Shown: piece after piece, positions 1 to 8,000 of the stretch
How the letters are laid out: each line of letters opens with the position of its first letter
How positions within the stretch are numbered: position 1 is the first letter of the stretch
NCBI GenBank assembly: GCA_036008545.1
Contig: DASYNM010000361.1
Location: 1-8,971, forward strand
Length of the DNA stretch: 8,971 nucleotides
Reading direction: 5' to 3'
Source: Palsa-1400 sp036008545
GTDB taxonomy: Bacteria; Verrucomicrobiota; Verrucomicrobiia; Limisphaerales; Palsa-1400
Translations under genes and position numbers: made by a program
Notes under the pieces: model-generated
Told to the model about the DNA's origin: nothing
What the model saw: the letters and a program-made list of their open reading frames with translations, nothing else
Databases searched by the model: none

Positions 1-3000
1 CTGGTGTATCAGACGGGGATGGGCAGCGACATTCTCGGCGGCGCAGTCAAGCGCGACGATTCGGCCACCGACACCCTGTATTTCAAGTTCCACGTGGACC
101 CCCTTTCCGACACCAGCACCGAGGAGTATTTCGCCGCGTTCGAGCTTTATGACCGGGATGAGGAACGTTTGGGGGTGGGCAATGCCTTGGCGGCGTGGGC
201 CTATAGCGCGTTTATCAGTGGCCCTGCAGGCTCCTTTCATGATCTTAATTCATCCAGGCCCGAGGCCTCCGGACAAGGAACTTTCTTTGATTACGAGAAT
301 CCACACCGCGGCCTGGAGAGCACCATCATCTTCAAGGTGCAATATGTCGCGGGCGCGGAAGATCTTGTCACCGTTTGGCTCAATCCCGATCTCGGCCCTG
401 GCGCCAGCGAGGCCGCACAGCCCGAAAGCCTGATCACGCGGTTTCGAGCCGACGCATCGTTCGACGAAATCCACCTTCGGCACGGCGGCGGCGGCGGGGG
501 CTGGGTCTTCAGTGACATGGAAATCGCAACCTCCTTCAGCGACTTCGTGACCTCAGCCAACGACGAATCGAACGGCGCCATTTCCCGTCTGGGTCGCGGG
601 GAACGGCCGGTGACTTTCCATTCCTGGCAAAGGGAGCAGGGGTTGCCGCAGAACTCCGTGCGCGCCATGGCCCAAACCAGCGATGGCTACCTTTGGGTGG
701 GAAATGACGACGGAGTGGTTCGGTTTGATGGCGTGCGATTTGTTTCGTTTGGATTGAGGGAGGGATTGGGCAGCGGCCCTGTGCGAACCCTCTACGGCGA
801 CAGTGCCGGAGCGCTTTGGATCGGCACCGTCGGCGGCGGATTGACCTGCCGAAAGGACGAAAGATTTACCAGCTATACCATGCGCGACGGACTTCCCGCC
901 GATTCGATTACCGCGCTGGCTGAGGACAACGAAGGGCGGATGTGGGTTGGAACCGAAGCGGGATTGGCGGTATGGCGCGATGGGCGAGCGTCGCCGCTAA
1001 GCGATGCCGAAAGGTTTAAAGGCAAGACGATTACAACGCTGTTTAGGGATCGAGTTGGAGCCATGTGGTTGGGCGCCACGGGCGCGGGCGTTTTTCATTT
1101 TCAGGACGGCCATTTTGTCCAACTAAAGGATCCTGCCGTCGAAGCTTTGCTCCAGGATCCCCACTGTTTGGTGGTGGACCAGAAAGGCCGGGTTTGGATT
1201 GGTGTTGGAGACAGCCTGGTCCTTTGCTGCGATGGCACTCGATGGCAGCCCTACCGGATTCCCGCTCACCAATCCAAACTCCACATCAACGCTTTGGCTG
1301 AAGGACCCGACGGCACCGTCTGGGTAGGATCGGCCAGTGAGGGCCTGTTTCAATTGAAGGATGGGAAAATTCAGTCGATCAACGCCAGCAGCGGATTGTC
1401 TGACAATCTCATAGAGTCGCTATTGGTCGATCGGGAAGGAGGTCTATGGGTCGGCACGCACGACGGGCTGAACCGCCTGCATCCCGGCAATCTATTCGCC
1501 TTGGGCGCGAAGGAAGGGCTGGGTTACGGCGCGGTCCAGAGCTTGGCGGAGATTGCGCCTGGGATGATTTGGGCGGGCAAGACGAGTGACGGCTTGTATG
1601 TTTCGGAGGGAGGAAATTTTCGCCATCTCGCTGCGGCAGGCTGGTCGCTCGGCGGTCCGCAGGTGAATTCGTTGCTCATGGCTAAGGACGGCAGTTGTTG
1701 GGTGGCCGGAGCACGAGGACTGCTCCATTTTGATGACCCGCCATCTGCCGTTGATGAAGCTGAATTGTTCGCCGACGTCCACGGCACCGCGATGGCAGAA
1801 GACCGCGATGGCGGGGTCTGGCTAGGGACGCGCGAAGGGCAGATTTGGCGGCGCTCGAAGGAAGCTTGGCTGCAGGAAAGCAATCACTGGCAAACTCACC
1901 CGATTACCGTAATTGAACAAGACCGGGATGGCGCCATCTGGATCGGCTCGGATGGCGGAGGCTTGGATCGTTTCAAAAGCGAACAGCACGAACACTTTGA
2001 CAAACAGACAGGTCTTTTGAGCGACTTGATTCGCACGCTTTATCTGGATGAACAAGGCGTGGCTTGGATTGGCACGGCCGGCGGCGGATTGAGCCGGTGG
2101 CGTGACCACAATTTTTTTACCTTCACCACTCGCGAAGGATTGCCCGATAACACGGTTTCACAAATTCTCGAGGACCAGGGCGGCCGTTTGTGGCTGGGGA
2201 GCAACCGCGGCATTGTCTGCGTGAGCAAAAGCGAATTGGAAGAATTGGCCGCGGGGAAAATCCCGGCCGTTTACCCGCTGGTTTATGGCCGGACGGAGGG
2301 CATGGTCTCCGAAGAATGCACCGGCGGTTTTTCTCCCGCAGGCCTCAAGGCCAAATCTGGCTTGCTCTGGTTCTCGACCATGAAAGGGGTCGTAGTGGTT
2401 GACCCACGCCCGCTCATGGCCGAGACGGCTCCACCTACGGTGATGCTGGAGGAAGTTCTTTTGGACGGAGTTCCAGATCCTGATTTTCATGTTCCTTCTC
2501 CAGCTAGCGGCGCGCGAAATGCAAAGGCGGGAATAGAGCCGGCGGATTCGGGCTCATTGCGCATCTCCCCCGGGCAGCATCGTCTCGAATTCCGCTACAC
2601 CGGAGTGAGTTTTGATTCACCCGAGCGCGTGCGATTCCGCTATCGGCTTGACAGTCTGGACGGCGATTGGCTGGAAGCGGGCACGCGTCGTTCCGCTCTT
2701 TATAACTATGTTCCGCCCGGCAACTACACGTTCCGCGTGGCGGCCTGCAACGCGGATGGGGCTTGGGCCGAAACGGCTGCGACACTGGCCTTGACCGTGT
2801 TGCCCCATTTTTGGCAGGTGTGGTGGGTTCGCCTGCTGGCCGCCTTGGGCATCCTGATATTCGTGGCGGGCGCGGTCCTCATCATTGAAAAGAGAAAGTC
2901 GCAGCAGCGGCTCAAGCGCCTGGAGCAGGAAAAAGCATTGGAGCGGGAGAGAACGCGCATAGCCCAGGACTTGCACGACGACATGGGGGCCAAGCTGTGC

Positions 3001-3597
3001 CGGATTTCGTACTTGAGCGAACACGCCCGCCGCAGCCCGGAACTCTCTTCCGAACTCCAGCGGCAAATCGGTTCGATTTCCGATTCTTCCCGCGAGGTCC
3101 TTTCTTCGCTGGACAACATTGTTTGGGCGATCAATCCGCAGAATGATCTGCTCGAACACGTTGTGTCCTACATCGGACATTACACCCGCGAGTATTTTCA
3201 AGAAACCGGCCTGGAGTGCGAATTGGACATGCCCGCGCAATCGCCGGCGTATCCGCTTTCTTCGCAGTCGCGCCATCACTTGTTGCTGGCCATGCACGAA
3301 GCCTTCACCAACGTGCTCAAACACTCCTCGGCGACCCGGGCTAGAGTATCCGTTGTCTGTGAGGACTCGACTCTGGAGATCATTGTTTCGGACAATGGCA
3401 GGGGTTTTCTCGCTCCTGCGACGGAAGTGGAAACTTTTGAAAGCACGACCGCGCTCGGCAACGGTTTGCGCAATATGCGCCAGCGTTTGACTGAAATCGG
3501 CGGGAATTGTTCCATAAAATCCGAGCCTGACGGAGGAACGGCCATCCGCTTTATTCTTCCGCTGGCGCCAAACGGCCAGGAAAAGGTGAGGCGATGA
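1..3597 (+). CDS. Sensor histidine kinase with double Reg_prop beta-propeller and Y_Y_Y domain (5' partial)
   Basis: Membrane sensor kinase that would detect a periplasmic ligand and phosphorylate the downstream regulators. The frame is open to the window edge and no signal peptide is visible, so the GTG at 4 is probably internal and the true start lies upstream. Residues below count from that GTG. Residues 1-183 form a beta-rich region of unknown family, possibly lectin- or LamG-like, ending near a six-glycine run (161-166). Residues 200-800 hold 14 propeller blades marked by W-(V/I/L)-G motifs near 230, 271, 313, 354, 397, 439, 481, 522, 566, 605, 645, 687, 729 and 788, which suits two seven-bladed propellers. 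A Y_Y_Y domain lies at ~855-935 and one transmembrane helix at ~941-961. HisKA_3 has the phospho-accepting H991 in QDLHDDMGAKL. The ATPase has E1099/N1103 (N box), SDNGRGF (D1130) and GNGLRNM (G1152, G1154). All core kinase residues are present and there is no fused receiver. The stop overlaps the next gene by 4 nt, implying coupled translation. The kinase class is near certain; the ligand is unknown. Confidence 0.95.
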   Translation: MVYQTGMGSDILGGAVKRDDSATDTLYFKFHVDPLSDTSTEEYFAAFELYDRDEERLGVGNALAAWAYSAFISGPAGSFHDLNSSRPEASGQGTFFDYENPHRGLESTIIFKVQYVAGAEDLVTVWLNPDLGPGASEAAQPESLITRFRADASFDEIHLRHGGGGGGWVFSDMEIATSFSDFVTSANDESNGAISRLGRGERPVTFHSWQREQGLPQNSVRAMAQTSDGYLWVGNDDGVVRFDGVRFVSFGLREGLGSGPVRTLYGDSAGALWIGTVGGGLTCRKDERFTSYTMRDGLPADSITALAEDNEGRMWVGTEAGLAVWRDGRASPLSDAERFKGKTITTLFRDRVGAMWLGATGAGVFHFQDGHFVQLKDPAVEALLQDPHCLVVDQKGRVWIGVGDSLVLCCDGTRWQPYRIPAHQSKLHINALAEGPDGTVWVGSASEGLFQLKDGKIQSINASSGLSDNLIESLLVDREGGLWVGTHDGLNRLHPGNLFALGAKEGLGYGAVQSLAEIAPGMIWAGKTSDGLYVSEGGNFRHLAAAGWSLGGPQVNSLLMAKDGSCWVAGARGLLHFDDPPSAVDEAELFADVHGTAMAEDRDGGVWLGTREGQIWRRSKEAWLQESNHWQTHPITVIEQDRDGAIWIGSDGGGLDRFKSEQHEHFDKQTGLLSDLIRTLYLDEQGVAWIGTAGGGLSRWRDHNFFTFTTREGLPDNTVSQILEDQGGRLWLGSNRGIVCVSKSELEELAAGKIPAVYPLVYGRTEGMVSEECTGGFSPAGLKAKSGLLWFSTMKGVVVVDPRPLMAETAPPTVMLEEVLLDGVPDPDFHVPSPASGARNAKAGIEPADSGSLRISPGQHRLEFRYTGVSFDSPERVRFRYRLDSLDGDWLEAGTRRSALYNYVPPGNYTFRVAACNADGAWAETAATLALTVLPHFWQVWWVRLLAALGILIFVAGAVLIIEKRKSQQRLKRLEQEKALERERTRIAQDLHDDMGAKLCRISYLSEHARRSPELSSELQRQIGSISDSSREVLSSLDNIVWAINPQNDLLEHVVSYIGHYTREYFQETGLECELDMPAQSPAYPLSSQSRHHLLLAMHEAFTNVLKHSSATRARVSVVCEDSTLEIIVSDNGRGFLAPATEVETFESTTALGNGLRNMRQRLTEIGGNCSIKSEPDGGTAIRFILPLAPNGQEKVRR

Positions 3598-4217
3598 TTT
3601 CTGTTTCCGTTGTGGATGACGAAAACAGCCTGTGTCAATCCATCGCCTTGTTTGTCAATGGTTCGCCCGGGTTTCGCTGCGTGAGCACCTTTCCCAGCGG
3701 TGAAGCGGCTCTGGAGGGGCTACCAGCGCAATGGCCGGATGTGATTCTAATGGACATCCACATGACTGGAATGAGCGGCATTGAATGCGTGCGGCGATTG
3801 AAGGCCTTGAGGCCGGAAGTGCACATCGTAATGCTGACGGTTTATGAGGATCCGGAACAGATTTTCGCGGCGCTGGAAGCGGGTGCTACCGGCTACATGC
3901 TCAAACGGTTGACTCCTGCAAGGTTGCTGGGCGCCATTCAGGAAGTGCATGGGGGTGGCTCACCCATGTCCCATTCCATTGCGCGCAAAGTGCTCGCTTC
4001 GTTTCATCAGCCCGATCGCGTGGCAACGCAAAAGACCCACCTGACCTCGCGGGAGCAAATGGTGTTGGAATGTTTGGCCAGAGGATTGACCTACAAACGG
4101 ACTGCGGAAAAATTGAGCATCAGCATTGATACCGTCCGCACTTACGTTCGTCGCGTTTACGAAAAGCTGCATGTTCAATCGCGCACGGAGGCGGTGGCAA
4201 AATATGCGCGCCAGTAG
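3594..4217 (+). CDS. NarL/FixJ-family response regulator (first of a tandem pair)
   Basis: Cytoplasmic DNA-binding response regulator of 207 residues, the usual length for this family. The receiver domain (~1-120) has the acidic pair D8/D9, phospho-acceptor D54 in LMDIHMTGM, T82 and K104, so phosphotransfer looks intact. A LuxR-type helix-turn-helix (~148-207) begins LTSREQMVLECLARGLTYK and ends with KLHVQSRTEAVAKY. The ATG overlaps the kinase stop (ATGA), and purine-rich AGGTGAGG lies just upstream within the kinase's last codons, so the start is secure and translation is probably coupled to the kinase. The kinase is of the HisKA_3 class, which normally partners NarL-type regulators, so this is the obvious cognate output. 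Target genes cannot be read from the sequence. A close paralogue follows 171 nt downstream. Confidence 0.96.
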   Translation: MISVSVVDDENSLCQSIALFVNGSPGFRCVSTFPSGEAALEGLPAQWPDVILMDIHMTGMSGIECVRRLKALRPEVHIVMLTVYEDPEQIFAALEAGATGYMLKRLTPARLLGAIQEVHGGGSPMSHSIARKVLASFHQPDRVATQKTHLTSREQMVLECLARGLTYKRTAEKLSISIDTVRTYVRRVYEKLHVQSRTEAVAKYARQ

Positions 4218-4388
4218 CCTTTCGACGCCGGCCGGGGATGCGGTCAATTCATGCGACTTCCGGCGGACGGGTCTAACTGCTAAATTGCTCCAAACGATTA
4301 TAGGTTCGCGACGTTATTGGCTTATGCAATGTGGTTTCGACCAGGCACGCGATTTGAGCCATTCCGAATGCGGAAGAACGGCCACTTG

Positions 4389-5012
4389 ATGATTTCCGTT
4401 TCCATTGTCGATGACGAAAATAAATTACGCGAATCCATCGCGACCTTTTTGAACGGTTCGCCGGGATTTCGCTGTGTAAGCGCCTTCCCCAGCGGCGAAG
4501 CGGCCCTGCAACAATTGCCGGACTATTGGCCGGACGTGGTGCTGATGGACATTCATTTGACGGGGATGACTGGCATCGAATGCGCGCGTCAGTTGAAGGA
4601 GCTGAACCCAGAGGTGCAGATTGTGATGCTGACGGTGTATGAGGATGACGAGCAGATTTTCGCGGCACTGGCAGCAGGCGCCACCGGCTACCTGTTAAAG
4701 CGGCTGCGGCCGATGAATCTGCTGGAGGCCATTCGCGAGGTGCAGGCCGGAGGTTCGCCCATGTCCCATTCGATCGCGCGCAAAGTGGTGGCTTCGTTTC
4801 AACAGGCCGGCCGGGCTGCGGAGGAAAAAAGCCGCCTGACCTCGCGGGAACAAATGGTGTTGGAATGTTTGGCCCGAGGACTAACCTACAAACAAGTTTC
4901 CGACAAGTTGAGCATCAACATCCCCACCATCCGCAGCTATCTCCGCCGGATTTATGAAAAGCTGCATGTTCAATCGCGCACGGAAGCGGTGGCAAAATAT
5001 TCGCGCAAGTAG
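4389..5012 (+). CDS. NarL/FixJ-family response regulator (second of a tandem pair)
   Basis: A 207-residue response regulator, colinear without gaps with the preceding one and about 76% identical by hand alignment (50 differences). The receiver keeps D8/D9, D54 (LMDIHLTGM), T82 and K104. The LuxR-type HTH occupies ~148-207. I chose the ATG at 4389 because the MISVS start, total length and following residues match the first regulator. The frame is open further upstream (TTG at 4317, ATG at 4368), but that extension has no counterpart in the paralogue. A modest ribosome-binding site, GGAAGA at 4372-4377, lies 11 nt before the ATG. The AGGTGAGG purine stretch of the first copy is missing, so translation strength may differ. 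The 171-nt gap from the first regulator shows no convincing terminator or promoter, so whether this gene is cotranscribed is open. Differences from copy one cluster at the receiver surface, the linker (138-149) and the HTH (169-188), suggesting a different DNA target or kinase preference. Confidence 0.94.
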   Translation: MISVSIVDDENKLRESIATFLNGSPGFRCVSAFPSGEAALQQLPDYWPDVVLMDIHLTGMTGIECARQLKELNPEVQIVMLTVYEDDEQIFAALAAGATGYLLKRLRPMNLLEAIREVQAGGSPMSHSIARKVVASFQQAGRAAEEKSRLTSREQMVLECLARGLTYKQVSDKLSINIPTIRSYLRRIYEKLHVQSRTEAVAKYSRK

Positions 5013-5065
5013 TCTTCCTTGCCAGTTGGCGGTTAAGACATGCCCCAAGACGATCGCCAGTTCCA

Positions 5066-8000
5066 CTATGGGAATATCTGCACGCGGAAGAATCTGACTG
5101 GGTCGAGAAAAGTGTTGGTGTCCTGGGTTGCCGGTCCGTTAGCGGTAATGACTCCGCCCACGGGCGCGAACGGAATGCCCAGGTTGGTGGTGGACCAGAC
5201 TTGATAGTTCAATCCGGAAACGCTCGTCCAATTCAACACGTTGTTACCTTCCATGCTTAAAATCGGAATCCAAGTCGGGTCTACCAAAGTTACGCCGGCG
5301 CTACTGGCACTCGGAGGCCCTTGGATTCCGGCATTGTTAATTGCGCTTACTTCCGCGTAGAGCGTCGCGCCATAATCATTCGTCACCGTCAACGTCGTGC
5401 TTCGGACGATGCCGCTAAAGACATCGGAGGCGCCCGGCGCAGTCCCAACGATAACCTGATAGCCGGAGACGCCGCCATACGGGTCGTTCAGCGGGAGCCA
5501 ACTAAACGTCACGCTGTTGCCTATAACATAAGCGCCAGTCGTCGTCGGCGCGGCGAGGGTTGCCGGTGGCGTGACATCGTAGACTTTGAGATACTGGGCT
5601 TCGAGCGGAGCGTTGGTCCAACCGGCATTGTTCGTAGGCACAGGATTGAGTGAAACAAAGACCCCACTGGCGAGCAAAGTGCTCCCGGCAATCCCATTCG
5701 TGCCCCAGAGCCAATTATTGCGACGACTCGGATCAGTTCCCAGGTAGGCGGCGATATTTTTCACGCTGTAGATACGACTAGGGTTGATCCCGAATAAGTT
5801 GGAACCATTCTGCGTGACGTTGACGTTAAAATAGCCTTCGTGGCTGTTAGTCAGGTCAAGGTTTACAAAGGCGAATACTACGTCATAAAAATTCGGGGAG
5901 CCATTAGCCGTTTCGTACTTGGCCACCGCATAAATACTGGGCTGCGAACCGGTCGGACTGAGGAAATAACGGTTGGCGGAACGCAACGCGGGACTGGCCT
6001 GGCGCGCCTGGCCCACCGCTCCAAAAAGCGGATAAAGTTGATTGACTCTGAAATTGCCCATGCCTGCGGCAAAGGCGGGCTGCAACGAATTGAATGTGAA
6101 AAGATTGGGAACCAGCTCCGTGCTGTTGGTTGTGTAAAGACTAAAGCCAAACCCTGCCGTCGTGCCGGCCTCTTGACCGTAGAGAATATGGGGGGCACCC
6201 TCTATGGTTCCGCCTACCATGAAACGAATCAAGGCCGTATAGGGATCCGTGTAATAGCCGCCCACGTCGTGCGAGGTGCTATTCCACAACATCAGGCATT
6301 GGCCATAGCTGCTGCTTTCTGTGTTGAAAATGTTCTGGTAGTCGCTGTCCGCCGCCGCCGTGCGGAAATCATAGAGGACACTGTCGTTCACGATGTCAAA
6401 ATCGCGGCTTGAGCGATAGGCGGGCGCGCCTTCATCAAGAGTTTCAGACAGGAAAACAAAATCCCATTTCTGCGACCGCACCTTGTTGATAATGTACTCC
6501 CAGCATTGCGGCGGCAGTCCCTGGCCGAAGTCGGCGCGAATTCCGTCGATGCCCACGGAAGTCTGACGGGCCGGCGTGCCGTTGGTGCAACCGGTTTGGT
6601 TGAGCCAAAACAAAATGGAGTCGGCAAAGTATCTCCAAACATTTTGCGTGATGGGATCGAAACTCCCCGTGTTGGCGCTGTAATCAAACCAGTCGGCTGA
6701 ATTCAAGTAGTTGTTATTGTCCTGCGGATTTTCGCAAACTAGTGCGTCGTAAACTCCGTAGAAGACATCGCTCACGTCGAGCCACTTCCCAAAATCCCCG
6801 CGGTCAGGCGCCACGGCAACGTCATTGGCGCTGGACGCCCGTCCGCAGTAAGTGCCGGTGGAGGAAAAGAATTGCGTGACACGATTCGAGATCAGATCGG
6901 TCGGCTGCCAATGGCCGGGATTCCCTGCGCCGCCGAAATTCGTGACGCCCTCGTTAGCAAGCTCAACATCGTGGGCGGTGTGGTCAAACGGGACATCCAT
7001 CATCACGTTCACTCCGGCCGCATCCGCCGCGGCCACGAATCCTTGAAATTCCTGCATGGCGGCGGCTCGCGTGTTTGCCTTGCTCATCCAGGGCGAGACC
7101 GCAAAGTAATTTTTCGCGCAGTAGGGACTGTTGATGCTACCCGCGATGCCGATGGGATGGATAGGCTCGAGCCAAAGCCAGTTTACTCCTAGATTGGTCA
7201 CGTAGCTGAGATTAAATCGATTGGTAACCGGATCATAGGCACGGGAACCGGGTCCGTTGTAGAGGTCCACAAACGTGCTGCGCTGGGAACCATCAGTAGC
7301 CGTGCCCTGTGCGCCAATATTATTGACGGCCAGCTCATAAAGCACAACCTCCTGCGCCTTTTTGGGCGAAACGACGATCCCAAAGTCGCGTCGATTACCG
7401 GTGGTGTAAGGAGCATTGGTGCTGTACCAATTCCAGTTCGTGTTGCCCGCCACTTTGAAGCGCGCCGTGAGTCGATAGGCGCCCGTTTTCTGCGCGTAGA
7501 GTGTTAGTGCATACTGACCCGGCGTGCTAGTCGGCGACATCGCATACGCCTCGTAATAATTGTTGGTGTCGCCGGTGGCAACGGTGTTGCCATCCGGCGG
7601 TAGAATGCCGTCTTCGATGCCGTCGCCGTTGGCATCCATCGTTGCGTGGTCGCGCCTGTTCAGATTGGAAAAAACGTCCGCCTCCACCACGTTAGAGGCG
7701 TTGGGCGAAAAGAGAATAGTCAGCGGCACGGCATCGTTCGACACTTCGTTGACGAAGACATGCGTCGTGCCATAATCCGCGTTCAGTCCGTTGATGCTCA
7801 GCACCGGTGATTGCTCGGCAGAGGCCGGAACGGGCACGGTCACATATTCACCAGGAGTCGAGGTAAAATTGAATACCCCGCCTCCCGGGCCGTAGTTTCC
7901 TCCGGCGGCGCCCAAGTTGCCCGTGCCCACGGCCAAACCGGGAAGGAATTGATCTGACAAGTAGTCGTAGTCATTCCCGTTGATGTCCACCAGCACTTCA

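Larger units (their letters stand above)
3594..5012 (+). repeat. Tandem gene duplication: two response-regulator copies offset by 795 nt
   Basis: The two regulator genes are each 624 nt and align at a constant offset of 795 nt with no gaps. Nucleotide identity is strongest in the HTH region: 4161-4189 matches 4956-4984 over 29 nt, and 4041-4080 closely matches 4836-4875. This indicates duplication of the gene followed by divergence rather than two independent acquisitions. The shared AACGGCCA octamer before each copy (3571-3578 and 4377-4384) hints that the duplicated unit began inside the 3' end of the kinase gene. Confidence 0.85.

Noticed and set aside
4..6. GTG as the true start of the sensor kinase
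   Set aside because: The frame is open to the first base of the window, no ribosome-binding site can be seen, and a periplasmic sensor should begin with a signal peptide or membrane anchor that is absent here. The gene is most likely cut by the window edge.
484..501. Six consecutive glycine codons as a microsatellite of interest
   Set aside because: It is a short GGC/GGG run that fits a flexible linker in the protein. There is no sign of phase variation, since the downstream frame is intact and the unit is three bases long.
2617..3324. A 235-codon open frame on the minus strand inside the kinase gene
   Set aside because: It overlaps the Y_Y_Y, transmembrane and HisKA_3 coding region, which is unmistakable on the plus strand. 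The translation has no recognisable domain and is explained by GC-rich codon structure.
4271..4304. Promoter for the second regulator with TATAGG at 4299-4304 as -10
   Set aside because: The hexamer at the proper -35 distance (4276-4281) does not resemble TTGACA, and TTGCTC at 4285-4290 is too close. No convincing promoter can be supported in the 171-nt gap.
4317..4388. N-terminal extension of the second regulator from TTG at 4317 or ATG at 4368
   Set aside because: The extra residues have no counterpart in the 76%-identical first regulator, whose start is fixed by the ATGA overlap. The ATG at 4389 gives identical length and a normal receiver start.
5013..5065. Intrinsic terminator between the convergent genes
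   Set aside because: Only a 4-5 bp inverted pairing (GCCA/TGGC, TGGCG/CGCCA) and a GCCAGTT direct repeat are present, with no T-run in either direction. This is not enough to call a terminator.
5840..6412. A 190-codon plus-strand open frame inside the GH13 gene
   Set aside because: It is antisense to the catalytic barrel containing D811, with no family features in its product, so it is treated as a shadow frame.
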